DNA of 64,000 bases from Zelopaecilomyces penicillatus (GCA_005765155.1 VCCP01000003.1:4960001-5024000); one strand, 5' to 3'. Counted from the stretch's first letter, positions 43,682 to 56,452 are shown. Notes: generated by a model from the letters alone, not told the origin. Translations and numbers: made by a program.

Positions 43682-45794
43682 ATGGCGGCAAGGAAATTGC
43701 AGCAAGAAGTCGACAAGTGCTTCAAGAAGGTGGCGGAAGGCGTCACCGAATTCGAAGCTATCTACGAGAAGATTGAACAGTCAAATAACCCGGCCCAGAA
43801 AGAGAAGTTGGAAGATAACCTGAAGCGGGAGATCAAGAAGCTACAACGGTTACGTGACCAGATCAAAACATGGGCCGCCAGCAATGACATCAAGGACAAG
43901 GCTCCATTACTGGATCATCGCAAACTGATAGAGACAGTTCGTGGTTTCCCCAAACGGCCACAAGCTACCCCCTCCCCTTCGCCACTTGCTAACATCTCAC
44001 CTCCCTTTTTAGCAAATGGAGAAGTTCAAGGCCGTTGAGAAGGCGATGAAGACGAAAGCCTACTCCAAAGAAGGCCTCTCAGCAGCCCAGAAACTAGATC
44101 CCAAGGAGCAGGCCAAATTCGAAGCTGGAGAGTTTCTGAGTACCATGGTCGAGGATCTGGAGTTACAAATCGAGACTCTAGAGGCCGAGAATGAGTCCAT
44201 ACAGGCAACTATGAAACGAGGCAAGAACAATGGCGCTAAGGCGGATCGCATGGCCGACATTGATCGAATCATCGAGCGACATAAGTGGCATCAAGGAAAA
44301 CTGGAGCTCATCCGAAGATCTTTGGAGAATGGCGGGGTCGAAACCGAACAAGTCAATGAGTTGGAGGAGAGCATACGATACTACGTTTCTGACGGCATGG
44401 GTGAAGACTACATAGAAGATGAAGAAATGTACAACGATCTGGACCTAGAAGAGGAGGAAGGTGTGTTTGGCATGGGCCAAGAGAACGAGAAGTCTTCATC
44501 CCAGGACACGCAATCTATACGAGATGATTCGTTGCCCGATCAAGACATGCTGCCTAGACAGGCGCCTCCGAGGAAATTGACCAAAGAGTCTGAGCTAATA
44601 TCAGGGAAACGGACGTCAACGCAGACCAAGTCACCATTACCAGCCCTTGCAACATTACATACTCCATTATCGGCCATCAGCAATGGAAGTGTAGTTGGGC
44701 CTCCAATGAAGCCAGCTTCTGTTCCGGCAAGACCAGCAGGAGAGGTCTTGAAATACGCATCAGCCGCCGCTGCCGCCGCCGCAAGCGACAAGAACAATGT
44801 CGGAATCGCGCCGTTACCTCCACCCCCTGGCTCTTTGGGCTCAGGTATCTCACCGTTACCTGCCATGCAGTCAAGGCCAAGCGCAGCAAACTCCCCTGCA
44901 CCTGCCTTTGTTCAACCAGTACCATCCTCTTCTCAGGCATCTGAACCCAAACAGTCTGCTGTTGCGTCACCGGCACTAGAGCAGGTGGAGCCGTTGATCT
45001 CAAAGCCCTCTAAAAGATCCAAGGCAGCAGGGAAACAGCCAGTCATTCCCGATCCGCCCTCAGAATCACCTAGTATGTCTCTTCCTTCAGCATCATCCTG
45101 TACAACTTGCCGATCTCATGCTAACACCATTCATCAAAGCTTCTCAAACAAATGGCGATGCGAATGGTATCAAGCCGGAGCCCGAAGAGGAGTCAGTATA
45201 TCATTTGCCTGCAGCGCTACAGGACTTGGTCGAGTCATTTGAGATTTCCCGCCAACGGAACTATCCCCCATCGGCTCAGTCTACGTTACGATTGATGACG
45301 GCTAGCCAAGCTAGCTGTCCTGACACATTAGATGCGGACGTACCGCGCTCGTATCGCCCGGATATGCCGATGCCTCAGACGGCCTCTGGCTTCCCAAGAG
45401 AACCGCTACCAATCTTTGATGACCCACGGCTGTATTCACGCATAGATCCCGATACACTTTTCTATGTCTTCTACTATAAGCAGGGAACTGCGCAACAGCA
45501 TCTAGCAGCCAAGGCCTTGAAAGATCAGAGCTGGCGATTCCATAAGCAATACCAGACGTGGTTTCAACGACATGAAGAGCCCAAGAATATTACCGAGGAA
45601 TTCGAGCAAGGAACATATCGCTTCTTTGATTACGAGAGCACATGGTAAGTTGCATCTCGCCCGCCTCCTCTGACAGATGCCCCCTTAGTGCCGACAGAGA
45701 CATAACGCTAACCCTCACACCCCTCAACTATAGGATGAACAGGAGAAAGGCCGACTTCAAGTTTGCCTACAAATTCTTAGAGGATGATGTCTAG
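43682..45794 (+). CDS. not3: CCR4-NOT complex subunit NOT3/NOT5
   Basis: Exons 43682-43936, 44013-45072, 45140-45644 and 45734-45794 give 626 aa with all phases consistent. It is a core subunit of the CCR4-NOT deadenylase, which governs mRNA decay and transcription in nucleus and cytoplasm. The N-terminal coiled-coil NOT3/5 domain spans about residues 1-235 (AARKLQQEVDKCFKKVAEG; DKAPLLDHRKLIETQMEKFK; TKAYSKEGL; ESIRYYVSDG). A Pro/Ser/Ala-rich linker follows at about 240-470 with an alanine run. The C-terminal NOT2/3/5 (NAR) box lies at about 530-626, including FDDPRLYSRIDPDTLFYVFYY, QSWRFHKQYQTWFQRHEEP and the final FKFAYKFLEDDV. The last coding exon is only 61 nt. The start matches the conserved MAARKLQQE. 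Confidence 0.94.
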
Positions 45795-48700
45795 AGGTGT
45801 AACATCTACTGATGAGAGACCTGGCCAGGTAGTTCGGAACATGCGCTTTGCTTTTTCCTGGGTTGGGGTTTTTCATGATTTGTCCTGGTGTTCAGAGAAT
45901 GTGTAGCCACAGTCGAGCTACCATTGGGTCTTTGTTTACGTTACGGGATAGTGTCTGAGTAATCCAGGGGTCAGCCAACCTACCGAGACGGTTCTCGGTA
46001 TAGGAAGGCTTTGCATTGATTGATATCCACATTCTTTACGTTGCCCAAATTTCCGTAGACTGATGACCTTGTTGTTTATGTTTAACGTTACTCAGCCGAA
46101 CTATATCGGTGTACTAAAACATTTGCTCAGCACTCAGAAGGCCTATAGATCCTCAGCCATGTACCTACTGACGATGGACGACGTGCTTGTCGTTGTTCAT
46201 ATGGATTAGCAACACCTACTAACCTCCTGTACAGAATATAAAAAGGCGCAGAAGGCGGTTTTTTTTTACAACTACTCTTCAAGCTTTGATTTTGACTGTA
46301 TATGGAGACGCGCAGCCCTATGAGCATTCTTATGCGAAAAGATAGGCAGGTGAAGTTAAGGAAGCACTCATTTGCATGGAAGAAAGGATCAACAAATAAG
46401 CTGATACAATTACACCCTGGCAACAGCAGATCCCCAATACGGAGAATGTGATTGATGTGCGAGCCAATCAGCGCACAACTATAGAACAGAATCTCGAGGA
46501 TATTGAAAAGAGAGTGCCCGAGAATTCAATTTGTTGAATGCTGAGAGCTCGGGAGAGCTGGCTTGCTCCCAGATTCAATTGGCAGCCCCGTCTACTTTTT
46601 GGTCCATGTGCAACTCAATCATTGCCCACCAAGGCACTGTATGCGTTGATTCGGTATGCAAATGTGGAAGGATTCTCAAATCTACTCGTTCCAAGAGGAT
46701 CAAGGCTGAGTGAAGTGCCTAATTTGTCAGGGGTTTTAGGAGTTCACGGGTATCAGGAGCGCATGTCGCACCTGCCGGGCTCATCCATGGTTCCTGCAAA
46801 ACTTATTCGTTGACGCATCCCGCGGAGATTATGGCTCTCCTCCATCTTTTAGATACATGAAAAAAGAAGCAGAAACATCTTGTCTGAAATCCTACAAGGA
46901 AATTTGCAGAAATCAGGAGCGACGGCGTATCCAGCTTCCCCGAAAATGTGGTAATCAGTAAAAGCAGCAGGCAAGTCGTTCGCATATTACGTTTAACATG
47001 GCAGAAAAATGGTCGGCTCAGCTCATTTCCAGTTTGATCATAGAAATATCTAGGTCAGTGCCACTGTGCCAGCAGAGATTGGTTTTATTCAGCCTTCAAT
47101 CACGGCCACCTCGGCTGCCGACACAACTTGGAGGAGCACGGATAGCTCGGGGCAGCGTCAAGGCATCGTCATTGCAGCAACGAACAGAGTTGTCATGTAC
47201 ATCGTCCACCCACAATATCGAAACTTTAGGCAACGGTATTATCTTCCAATCTTCTCCTCCCGAATGTTCGGATGTCCACAGCCACTGTCGCCGCCATGCA
47301 TAATGGATGGTGGCCACCACTTGACAAACATCGGCAGAACAGGGGACCGCCCCCAGAAGGCACATCGCGAACCCCGGCCAGGCTCTCTGGTAGGCTCTCC
47401 GGGCAATCTCCAGCCCTTGAACGGTTGGACCCTTTTCAATGTGGCTGGCTACAGAACACGACCAATCAGCGCCAGATCTTAGCGCAGCTGGTGTGGATGT
47501 GGGAGAGTGAGACAATACACGATCGCCCGTTGGTGGTGGGGCTGGACTAGGTAGCCGGAGGTTTGCTCTGAGGCTTGACGCTTAAAGCTGTTTCCGCAGC
47601 TGCCGTACATGGTTCAGAACGAAACCCCCACGACAAATGTTGTTTATGACATGCATCGATTATGTGGGCGAGCTTGCCTCGAAGTGGCTCGCTCGTGGCG
47701 GTGCAGCTGTAACCAGTTTGTACTTGAACGAATTGAGAGTGAGCACGGTCAGCAATGGTACCATCAGCAGAAGCTTATTCATTTGCCGGGCCTGTCGAGA
47801 TGGAAAGAGACGAATTGTTTCATGAATCAGTACAAGAAATTCCAACATGGACCCGAGAGAACCTGCAGCACATGCAGGCCGTAAGGACTTCTTGCAGGTT
47901 CAGGCCCAGGCAACAATAAATGGACCAACAACTCGGACCGCATTTTGCTAGCCTTAAGACTCATCGGCATCACCTAAGTGTGGCTGGCTATTGATTCCTC
48001 TTGGGCTTGTTTGAGTTTCTAGTCATGGTGAACTGAGATAGGGCTACACGGCTGTGGTAGCATCGGCAGCGCCCGTAGCGGCGGGTTTGCGGGATAGCAA
48101 TCCGGCGACCGAGGATCCACGTGCATTTTCAAAGGCCGGAAAACCTTGACAAGATCAAAGTAATAGATCAATGTTCTTTTACTTGGAAATAGTAAGATCA
48201 CAGCTGATTCATACAGTATTTGAGAAATTGTTGCAATTAAATAATGCTAATTAGGCAAGCCAGTAACGCATGATATTTGCCAAAGTCGTCATTTTGAAAC
48301 GAGTATTTGCTTGGCCTACACTATCAAGATATGCAAAGCTGAACTGCAGTAAGAAGCATGTGTTGAGTCCGTCCCTTTACCGTTACGGAGTAGACACAAT
48401 ATCACGTTGGTTTTTACCGCCGTCAGCCATCTTGGAAGGACCGGGTCTTTGGTGGGTCCATAGTACGCGGTCTCCAGCCGCGCTCAGCCCTAGACTTTAT
48501 CCCAGCCCGCCAAATCCGATTTAGCCAAGTGGCTGCACCAGTGAGCAAGCAACCACCATCATCTCAGACATTGAGACAGCTCGTCGGCAGGGGAAGCGGT
48601 TGGTAGAGATCTTGATACCACCGTGGGGTAAGTACGAGGATGTTATCACCTTGCTCCATCCAGTTCGACGTCATAAAAATAGCTGCGGCTTGACGCCGTC

Positions 48701-49230
48701 TTTGCATTGACTGGCTAGCTGGCTGACTGTCTGGACCCTGTGGGTTATGAATAGGCCTCCGTTATTATCGCGGGTCTGTTTCTCCACCGTCGGGGCAGAT
48801 ATCGAACCGTCGCCGCTGTCCACTATATTGTTGTTATTTTTGGAGTTTTCTTTTCTGTTGTGTCTCTCCATGGTTTGTCTTTGAGACACTGATAGATGAA
48901 CGGGGATGTTCACAAGGCTAGCAGGAAGTGGATCTTGATTTCCATTTCCCTTCTCTGCGACTACGCCATCAGGCAAGTCTACGTACATGCGATGAGGTAC
49001 TACATCTATGTACCCGTGAAATTGATCTTCCGTACGAGGTATACTTGTACAGTAAGGTGTATTTGTTGTTGTGTCTGCTTAGACTCGCCCGGAACTAAGA
49101 GGCCGCAAACCTTACCTGATGCCGTTGTTCTTGAGAAGGTAAATCCTCAATTGCTGTCATTTGGCTTGGCTGCAACGTCGGAGGCCCGGCTGACATGGCT
49201 TGCAAGAGCGGTGGCATCGGATCATTGTGG

Positions 49231-49260
49231 CCGTGCAGCACCGTGCAGCACCGTGCGGCA
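49231..49260. repeat. Tandem 10-mer CCGTGCAGCA, three copies
   Basis: Two perfect copies and a third with one change (CCGTGCGGCA) are directly adjacent. Confidence 0.9.
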
Positions 49261-49440
49261 GGAGTGCGGCGCTGACCCAGCTCGTCGAAAGAAATGACCT
49301 AGGTGAGGCAAGATGATTTACTAGTCGACAGGTATGCATGCAGAGAGGATGCATGTGGGTGGACGCTGTCCACAGGGCTGGTTTGTACATTCAGCCTGGC
49401 ACGCAATAGGGCATCGGCAGACGACCGATTACCGACGGCC

Positions 49441-49498
49441 GACGACAGACGACAGACAACAGACAACAGACAACAGACAACAGACGATAAACAACAGA
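49441..49498. repeat. Minisatellite of a GACAACA-type heptamer
   Basis: About five regular AACAGAC units at 49453-49485 are flanked by variants with ACG in place of ACA (GACGACA). It has no spacer/repeat structure like a CRISPR. Confidence 0.9.
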
Positions 49499-51135
49499 TT
49501 GACAAGGTCACAACTCCCTACCTAGCAGTGAGTGTGAGTCTGTATGATCAAACATAGGCAAACCCTGGGTCTATCTACATTTTACCAATTATATGCTCCC
49601 ATATATGTCAATGGATGGGTATGGGATACTACAGCACTTCCGTGATTGGGGTGCAGTACATGCATACCTACATGCTGCATTCATTTAACTCAATTCAATC
49701 AGTGGGCCAGTCAGTCATCCAGTCATTCCTTCACCCAATGACCCATGCACACCATCACTCAGTATGACAGAGGCCAGCAACCACGAGGGCAGGGATGCGG
49801 CGGCGGCAGCAAAGGCGGAACGAGGTGCAATTGGCCATCCACGGGCTATTGTCATGCTGCAGCTGCCTCTGTTGCCTCTACTTTGTGTACTCATCTCGCA
49901 CCGTTGTAGGGGGCTCTGTCTTTGTCTCCCTCTGTCGCCGTGTCTCCAGACTCCACACACCAAGCCGCAGGCCAGCCAGTCCCACACCCATCTCCCACAC
50001 GGCCTCAAGCCCGCACTTCGACTTGCTTTGGTGGCTCATGCATGTCCCAGACTCCGGTCCCCCGACTTCTGGCCAACCTGCCAATCTAATAGCACGCGCA
50101 TCTCCACTTGCTCTGTCGCTCTCTTGCTCCGCCGGCGGCCGTACAGTCCTCGTGTGTACTGTACACCGGGCAGCGATGTGATGCCGTTATGGACGGCCGA
50201 CGCGGATTGCACGCTAAGAGCTCTAGCATCTGCATGAGAACAACCTCGTATGTACGGCTACTGTACGCATCTACGCAAAAGAGGGTGCATTACGGTGTAC
50301 GTACATCGGCAAACTTGGATGACCTCCATGGCGTCTACTCCGTACTTACCTACTTACTTCCGTAGAGGACAAACGACAATGCCGCCCTCCCACAGCTTCT
50401 GCGCTAAGAACTTCCAGAAGCCTAGAGAGAAGCCTCGTTGTATGGTGCCACCGTCCCGATCCATCACAAGCTGCCCACTGTTACTTAATGAGCAGCCTTC
50501 CCCGGTTACACGGCTGCTATGGTTAGGTGTTTGACAATAATCTTATTAAAACTCCTGCCTCACTCCCTCGGTTTTCCTCATTTATAGCTTTTGCCATTTT
50601 ACACCGGTTGTCCTCGCTCATTCATACCCACTTACTGCTATTGCTGCTGCCCTCCACACCTCCCCGTTTCGCATTGCACACATAACCCACCTACATACAT
50701 ACGTACAGACAGACATACATGCAGACACTGGTCGAGTAGCAGGCTCTTCACGACCTTTGCAACTAGACAGTCCAATCGAGCGTAGGAGTCTGTGGCCTGT
50801 TGGAGTCCGCCCCTCGCCTTTTGTTGTCCAATTCATCCAACTGCATTCCAAGTACCGTTTCACCTCCTTGAGGCCCGACCCGCTGAGCAGGAGGTCGGCA
50901 TCGGCATCGGCTGGCTCTGATCCTCGTCCGCCTACTCTGCAAGTCCCAAGGGGTAAACCCGACATTGCCTATCAGCCGACGCCATCTTGAAACCGCGCCG
51001 TTTTCTTTCATACCATTACAGTCTCTTCGGCGGGAAAATAGCACGGTTCCCTTCTCGGCCCCAACAGCACATCTCTGGTTTGTTCTTGGACTCTGGCGAC
51101 TTCGTACAGTTCATTCGCCTCGCCTATTTTGAAGC

Positions 51136-51986
51136 ATGGACTTCAACGCCTTTTCTCAGAAGCATATTGATCCGTTGTCGCTGAGCTTATTTGGAGACGC
51201 ACCTTCGCCAGACCCTCGAACTTGTTATCAGTCTGAATCACTCTCTCGATACGGAAGCTCTGATGGAAGCTCTTGCACATCATCTACTCCTACCTCTCCA
51301 ACCATGAGCAACGCTTTTTACACCCATCAGAGTCCACCTCCTCGAAGCTCGCCGTACTCTCAGTACTTGGAGGTCACTACACCATCAAGCTCTTCTTACT
51401 ATGGAAGTCCAGAGCTAGGGGCGGGACAGGAATTTACGGATCCAAGAAGCGTTTCCGAGGACTCAAACACCCACTCGTAAGTGCTGACTACTTTCTTCAT
51501 AGAATTTTGTGTGTTTTTGTTCAAAAGCTGTTACGGCCATAATTTATACCCTAGCTAACTGATGACCTTGGCAGTTCGTCTTCACAGGGTGGTCGCGATT
51601 ACCCAGTTTGCTGTCTCCACGCCGGTTGCGATGCGAAGCCATTCAAGCGGCGTGCGGATCTTGACCGTCACTACAAACATAAACATGCCCCAGAGTCTCA
51701 GAAGAAATCGTATTACTGCGATTATAACCGCTGCCAGAGACGACGGGACCCGTTTCACCGACGTGATCACTTCCGTGACCATTTGAGAGAGTTTCACAAG
51801 GAGGACATTGAGAAGCGAGGAACCAATGTCAAAGAGGACTGGTTAGAGAGTCGCAATGCTGCGCAATCCTGGTGGCGATGCACAAAGTGCTTGACCAGAA
51901 TCTACATCAATCGAGCTGGCTACGACTGTCCGACCTGCAAGACTACCTGCCAACCAAAAAGAAAGGAGATTCGCCGCAGAGAATGA
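51136..51986 (+). CDS. C2H2 zinc-finger protein, putative transcription factor
   Basis: Two exons, 51136-51476 and 51575-51986, give 250 aa. The 98-nt intron has GTAAGT, CTAAC and CAG. The N-terminal 115 residues are Ser/Pro/Tyr-rich (SPDPRTCYQSESLSRYGSSDGSS), like an activation region. Two C2H2 fingers follow: CLHAGC...HYKHKH at about residues 125-146, and CDYNRC...HLREFH at about 154-176. Both have the C-x4-C-x12-H-x3,4-H spacing. A further paired-cysteine site (CTKC ... CPTC) lies near residue 215-240, before a lysine/arginine-rich end. This layout is common among Pezizomycotina C2H2 regulators whose targets are unknown. The protein is probably nuclear. Confidence 0.86.
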
Positions 51987-53011
51987 AGGCTTGGGAGCCA
52001 ATCGGTTCCGGGATATGTATGCGACATCACGGTAAACCGAGAGCCTGGTGCTCCGGCCGAAAGTGATGAGGTCCTTGCATCGGACCTGCCACAATCTCGA
52101 CCAACAAACAAACAGTTTAGTGGCGGATGTGGTCCGTTGAAGGTTCTCGAGAGCCCGGCCCAACACATGCATATCATTGACTCTCGGCGTTAAACGAAAA
52201 GCGGGCATCGGATACGACGCTGTCACAATTCAAGCGGTTTTCTTTTCTGGCTTTGGCTCTGGTCCAGCCCAGCCCTCCATCATTTGGCCTCATGCAGACA
52301 AAACTATAAGTTAATACCAACCAGGTTCGGCCCAAGTTTGGCAGCCATGGTTTCTCTTTCTTTCAATCACTAGAGCGGGGCCTGGGGCGTTGAGGTGGAA
52401 TTCTTCTAGAAGTTGCAGGGATCTAGGCAAAGCCACGGCACTAGCTTCTCTCTAGGAGCTCTGGGCTGGGCGGACGAGGCAGTGCTTGGTTGGCTGATGG
52501 GTGTGGATTCGTCTGCCCCCCCATCCCAAAGGTGTTTTGTGTGTGGGGAGATAGCGATGGTGCCTGGGTTGGGAAGTCATTGACGAGGATGAGCTGGATG
52601 TTTGATTGAATCTGTGATGGATGAGAGGTGAGAGGGGAGACGACAAGCCAAGCACATCGGCTGACAACCTTCTTCCCCATCCCTTGCAGCAGCGTTGTTT
52701 TTTAATACATGAGCTTAGTTAGAGCTGAGAGCAATTGTTTTTCATTTAGTACAGATAGAATGATGCAACGAGGTACGCAATATGCGGTACGAGTAATGAC
52801 ACAGTTCAATTGAATATGATGACGACTGCGATGTCTCTCGCTCCGCTCTCTGCTTTACAGTTACATATACACATTACGAGCACGTGCATATGCGAATGGG
52901 TACATTGCCGTAATTACCGAGTAATTGATGTACTTCCATACATGCCAAACCACGCACATACCAATCTGTACATTTAGCGAATGCAAGCAAGTCATTTTGC
53001 CACATCCGCCT

Positions 53012-53036
53012 ATCGCCATCGCCATCGCCATCGCCA
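53012..53036. repeat. (ATCGCC)4 hexamer repeat
   Basis: Four tandem ATCGCC units; one of the reverse frames reads them as an M-A or A-M-A-M dipeptide run, a composition artefact. Confidence 0.9.
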
Positions 53037-53122
53037 TTGAGTGATCAAGACCCACTAGATTAGCTTTTGCTGGTGTGGAAAAGCGACAACGGGAGTGTAA
53101 AGGAGAAAAGATGTAGGTAAAG

Positions 53123-53144
53123 ACACACGCACACACACACACAA
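53123..53144. repeat. (CA)n microsatellite
   Basis: CA dinucleotide run with one CG interruption. Confidence 0.85.
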
Positions 53145-54235
53145 GTTGCAACGACACATGATACAGCAAGACCAATGCCTAAGCCAACTGAACCCACACA
53201 ACAACATACACGCCGCCGCCGCCTTGGGCCACTGGTGATCTTTGGCACCCACACTCTCTTTCACCCCTTTGCCTTTTCTTCGTGTCTTTTTCCTTCTTGC
53301 GGTAAGTATCTTGCGCTTTTCTAGGACTCGGACCACCATCCATTGCCATCTACATGTCAAGAAAATAAGGACGGACAAGCCAATAACTACGTTATGTCAG
53401 TGCTACAGGGCTCCTCACGGGAGACCATCCCGCGCCCGCAGTGGCGTGAACTCGTCGGCATAGTACCGCCCCTGCATCGTTCCCCCACACATGTCTCTTC
53501 TTCCCAAGAATCTGTCTCGGCTTGCAATGCTGCGGAGCGGAGCTTTTCGATCGGATCCGCCTTGGATTTGCCTCTAAAAAGAAGCAAATGCGGTTGTTGG
53601 GTGCTGGCTCTTACTACAAACCTCCCCACCCCCTTTTCTTAGTATCCATTGTACTCATCTGGCGCTTTGCTTGACTTCTTCTTTTCGCTCGCATTTCTCC
53701 TTTCGGAAGATGTTGCGCACGGAAAAAGGAAAAAAAGGGAGATGGGCAACCCGAAGAAGAGACCGGTGAGTGACTAAAATTGGCCCAACAACCAGCCCGG
53801 GCTATCGCTAAGACAACGATTCACGGCAAGGAAGCCTAAATCCCGTGTCGTGCGTTGTTTCTGTCTTGGAATGAAGTAAGGTTGTTGCAATTGCAATCCG
53901 TTTCCCACCATTTCTTGCTTCTTTCAGTAGACAAGCCGACACATTAGCCGCAAAGACGGGATCTGTACCGGTTGGATAGCAAAGAATTGCGGTGCCGGGG
54001 AAGTAATACTTCGGCCCGGTATTCCTTTGCGAAGTGCATCAGCAAAAATTAGTTGCCTCACCGCATACTTGTTTTCCTGACATCATCTTGATTCCTACAT
54101 GTCCCTCAAAAAGACTTTGTCAAGGACTCATGACTCTTTTGCGATAGCTTGTATGCATCCGTATTTGTACCGTTGACTAATTGAAACCCTTGTCCTTTCA
54201 TGAGACCAACATGACCTGAGCAGAGCCTTGCACGG

Positions 54236-56452
54236 TCACGGACTCTCCTCAATTGGATCTCCGTTAATGTTCGGCATTGCCCTAATATCCGGGCGCTTAT
54301 GGTCCCTCTTCCGCTGCCGCCGCTTCTTGATTCCTTGATCCGCTAACCCATATCTCCCGGATTCTTGACCCACTACCGCCTTGAAATTGGCCAGCCTTCC
54401 AACAAACGATTCAGGCTGTCGAAACCGGAAGTGGTGATTCTGGATTTTGCGAGGCGGCGTCCCCGGCTGTGCTACCACAGAGCTAGCATTGCCGTTATGC
54501 GACCCTTGTAGTAATAATGTACCTTCGGGCACATCGGCGGCTTCCGAGCTCGATGTTGGACTCATGAAACTAGCTTCTGACGAAGCCAAAGATTGTTCTA
54601 ACACGTCACATGCAGTGACTTCCATTGGTGAACAGAGCTGTCGCTTTGTCTCGTTTTTTGCCTCTTGGAGTGCTCGCTCTGTGATTGCTTTTGCATCTTC
54701 ATCCAGGACAAACCTCTTCCATATCTCGTCCTCATCATCATCATCAAGTTCAGCATGTGTCTCCTTGTTTGCTGGTATGTTTTGCCCAATCTTCCTAACC
54801 TGTTCCTCCAGTAAGTCGGCCAAATCTTTGGCTTTCGGTGGTTGGAGGATACTTTGCATCGTTAAATGCACATTATGACGAATGCTGTCTAGAGGTAGCA
54901 ACTTGACATTTGTTTTGCGTTGTGATTTGAAATCCTTTGGCGGCTCTTCCCCAGTCTTGTAATATGGTGAGCATGGTCTGGGTTCAATTGGAGGCACTTG
55001 CTGAGGTCGAGTCATCGAGCTTACGTGTAGAAGTACCCTGCTTTCTGGCCTTTCATTAAATGCACTCTTTGGGGCACCGTATAATGTTGGAAACTTGGCC
55101 TCATGGTCTATATCTTCCACTCCTTGTGACAAGTTTTGCAACCTATTTCTAGAAGTCATCCCGTTTCTGGATGCGGGGGGGTAGACTGAATGATGTCGAA
55201 CATCACGAGGATAAGGACTGCTTCCCCCATATGATGCTAGGGAAGATGGATGAACACTTGCCTTTTCCTTCTGATTGTCATCCTCTAGATGAAGCCACTT
55301 CTTCCAATTGTCATCATCACTCCTTCCGCAATGCGAAAATTCATCGGCAATGCTTGGTTGAGCAATCACGCTATCTCCTGCCGGTGATTCTGGGTGTCGC
55401 GAGTCCAATAGGGGTGCCCGAGCACCGCGTTTTGGTTGTGGGTGATGTAACGTAGATGGCGACGACATGATGAGATATTTTGCAGAACCCGAACTTCTCA
55501 TCCCGGGGGCCTTTGCGCTCCCAGTGCCTGAAAGTCTGAAACTTTCACGCTCGTTGGGTGACCGAATTCGATGGTCTCCATACAATATTTGGTGACCTAG
55601 ACGAGTCGGCGGTCGTTGCAATCTACTACTGAACGATGATGCGGACATTGAAGACTCGCGTGGTATACTAGATAGATGTAGAGAGGAAGAAGAAGGAGTC
55701 CAGTGTCTTGAATTGTAATCAGATAAAGAGGTCAAACGACTCGGTGAGCCGGTGACGCTTTTGATTGTGTTACTTGCATGGCTCCAGCGAAGATCTTTAC
55801 CCCCCACTTGAATCCTCATCGGCTCCGTAGGTTTTGGATTTGTCCAAGGGTTCTTGACGGTGTTTAAATGTCTAGAAGCTTCGTATGGATGATTTGCAGA
55901 ATGGTGTGGCTTCCTATGCCTTCTTCTTTCACGCTCTGGCTCAGCAGCCCTGCCAAATGTTTGGTGGCGCTCTCTTTTCCATGAGAAATCAATTTTGGGA
56001 GGCCGCTGTAGCTCTATGCCAGTCCAGTCACTCCTTGACAACAGCATCCGTCTTTTGATTTCAATATTGAGAAGTTCTGTATCTTCTGGTGGCTGAGCTT
56101 CAACCTTTGGCGGCTTGTTCCTTTTGCCAAGTTGAACGGACAAAAACTGACCAGCATCGAGCTCAGTAGTGTCGTCAAAAGATACTGGGCAAGAACCTGG
56201 TGCAGCTCTGTTTGGTCTACTCTTCTTTGTGCGAGACCGGGATGATGATGAAGTACGAGTTGTCGCAGCCGGACTCTGTGGAATATAGCTGGGAACGAAC
56301 TTTACTGGCGTCGATGCAAGCTTGGTTTTGTTTGACGGTTCAAGACGAAGGCGAGCTCGTGTCTTTTCAAAGTACTGTCGCTGTCGTGCAGCATCCGCAT
56401 TCCATGCCCTGCCCTTGGAATGGCGGGAAAGAGCGCCTTCTGTCCAGTTCAT
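54236..56452 (-). CDS. Large disordered fungal protein with N-terminal MNWTxGxLxRH...KxRAR motif, function unknown
   Basis: A single exon of 738 aa. The frame is open 20 codons further up to an ATG at 56512. I prefer the ATG at 56452 because MNWTEGALSRHSK followed by RQRQYFEKTRARLR is the N-terminal motif shared by many Pezizomycotina proteins of unknown role, and the upstream codons look like a CAA-rich leader. The rest is mainly disordered: basic and Ser-rich to about residue 440, an acidic cluster (ELDDDDEDEIWKRFVLDEDAKAI) at about 590-615, and a basic C-terminus (GIKKRRQRKRDHKRP) that could be a nuclear localisation signal. The acidic segment with IWKRFV is the most order-prone part. I recognise no enzyme domain. 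Divergent from the coiled-coil gene at 57425. Confidence 0.85.
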   Translation of the reverse strand: MNWTEGALSRHSKGRAWNADAARQRQYFEKTRARLRLEPSNKTKLASTPVKFVPSYIPQSPAATTRTSSSSRSRTKKSRPNRAAPGSCPVSFDDTTELDAGQFLSVQLGKRNKPPKVEAQPPEDTELLNIEIKRRMLLSRSDWTGIELQRPPKIDFSWKRERHQTFGRAAEPERERRRHRKPHHSANHPYEASRHLNTVKNPWTNPKPTEPMRIQVGGKDLRWSHASNTIKSVTGSPSRLTSLSDYNSRHWTPSSSSLHLSSIPRESSMSASSFSSRLQRPPTRLGHQILYGDHRIRSPNERESFRLSGTGSAKAPGMRSSGSAKYLIMSSPSTLHHPQPKRGARAPLLDSRHPESPAGDSVIAQPSIADEFSHCGRSDDDNWKKWLHLEDDNQKEKASVHPSSLASYGGSSPYPRDVRHHSVYPPASRNGMTSRNRLQNLSQGVEDIDHEAKFPTLYGAPKSAFNERPESRVLLHVSSMTRPQQVPPIEPRPCSPYYKTGEEPPKDFKSQRKTNVKLLPLDSIRHNVHLTMQSILQPPKAKDLADLLEEQVRKIGQNIPANKETHAELDDDDEDEIWKRFVLDEDAKAITERALQEAKNETKRQLCSPMEVTACDVLEQSLASSEASFMSPTSSSEAADVPEGTLLLQGSHNGNASSVVAQPGTPPRKIQNHHFRFRQPESFVGRLANFKAVVGQESGRYGLADQGIKKRRQRKRDHKRPDIRAMPNINGDPIEESP

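Larger units (their letters stand above)
45795..51135. other. Gene-poor stretch (about 5.3 kb)
   Basis: No supportable gene. Open frames at 47066-47482, 47096-47515, 49764-50237 and similar have no family match, and overlapping frames on other strands are equally open. Several short tandem repeats lie at 49.2-49.5 kb. The final part, about 50.5-51.1 kb, is the pyrimidine-rich leader of the zinc-finger gene. Confidence 0.55.
51987..54235. other. Intergenic stretch
   Basis: No gene is recognised. It contains an ATCGCC hexamer repeat and a CA repeat. It holds the 3' regions of the flanking convergent genes. Confidence 0.55.

Noticed and set aside
47066..47515. Overlapping frames of about 140 codons on both strands
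   Set aside because: Neither strand gives a recognisable protein, and each makes the other open by composition.
49441..49498. CRISPR-like array
   Set aside because: Units are 7 bp, contiguous and without spacers; the window is eukaryotic. It is a minisatellite.
49764..50237. Plus-strand frame of 157 codons
   Set aside because: Overlapping frames on both strands are equally open, composition is repetitive, and no family resemblance was found.
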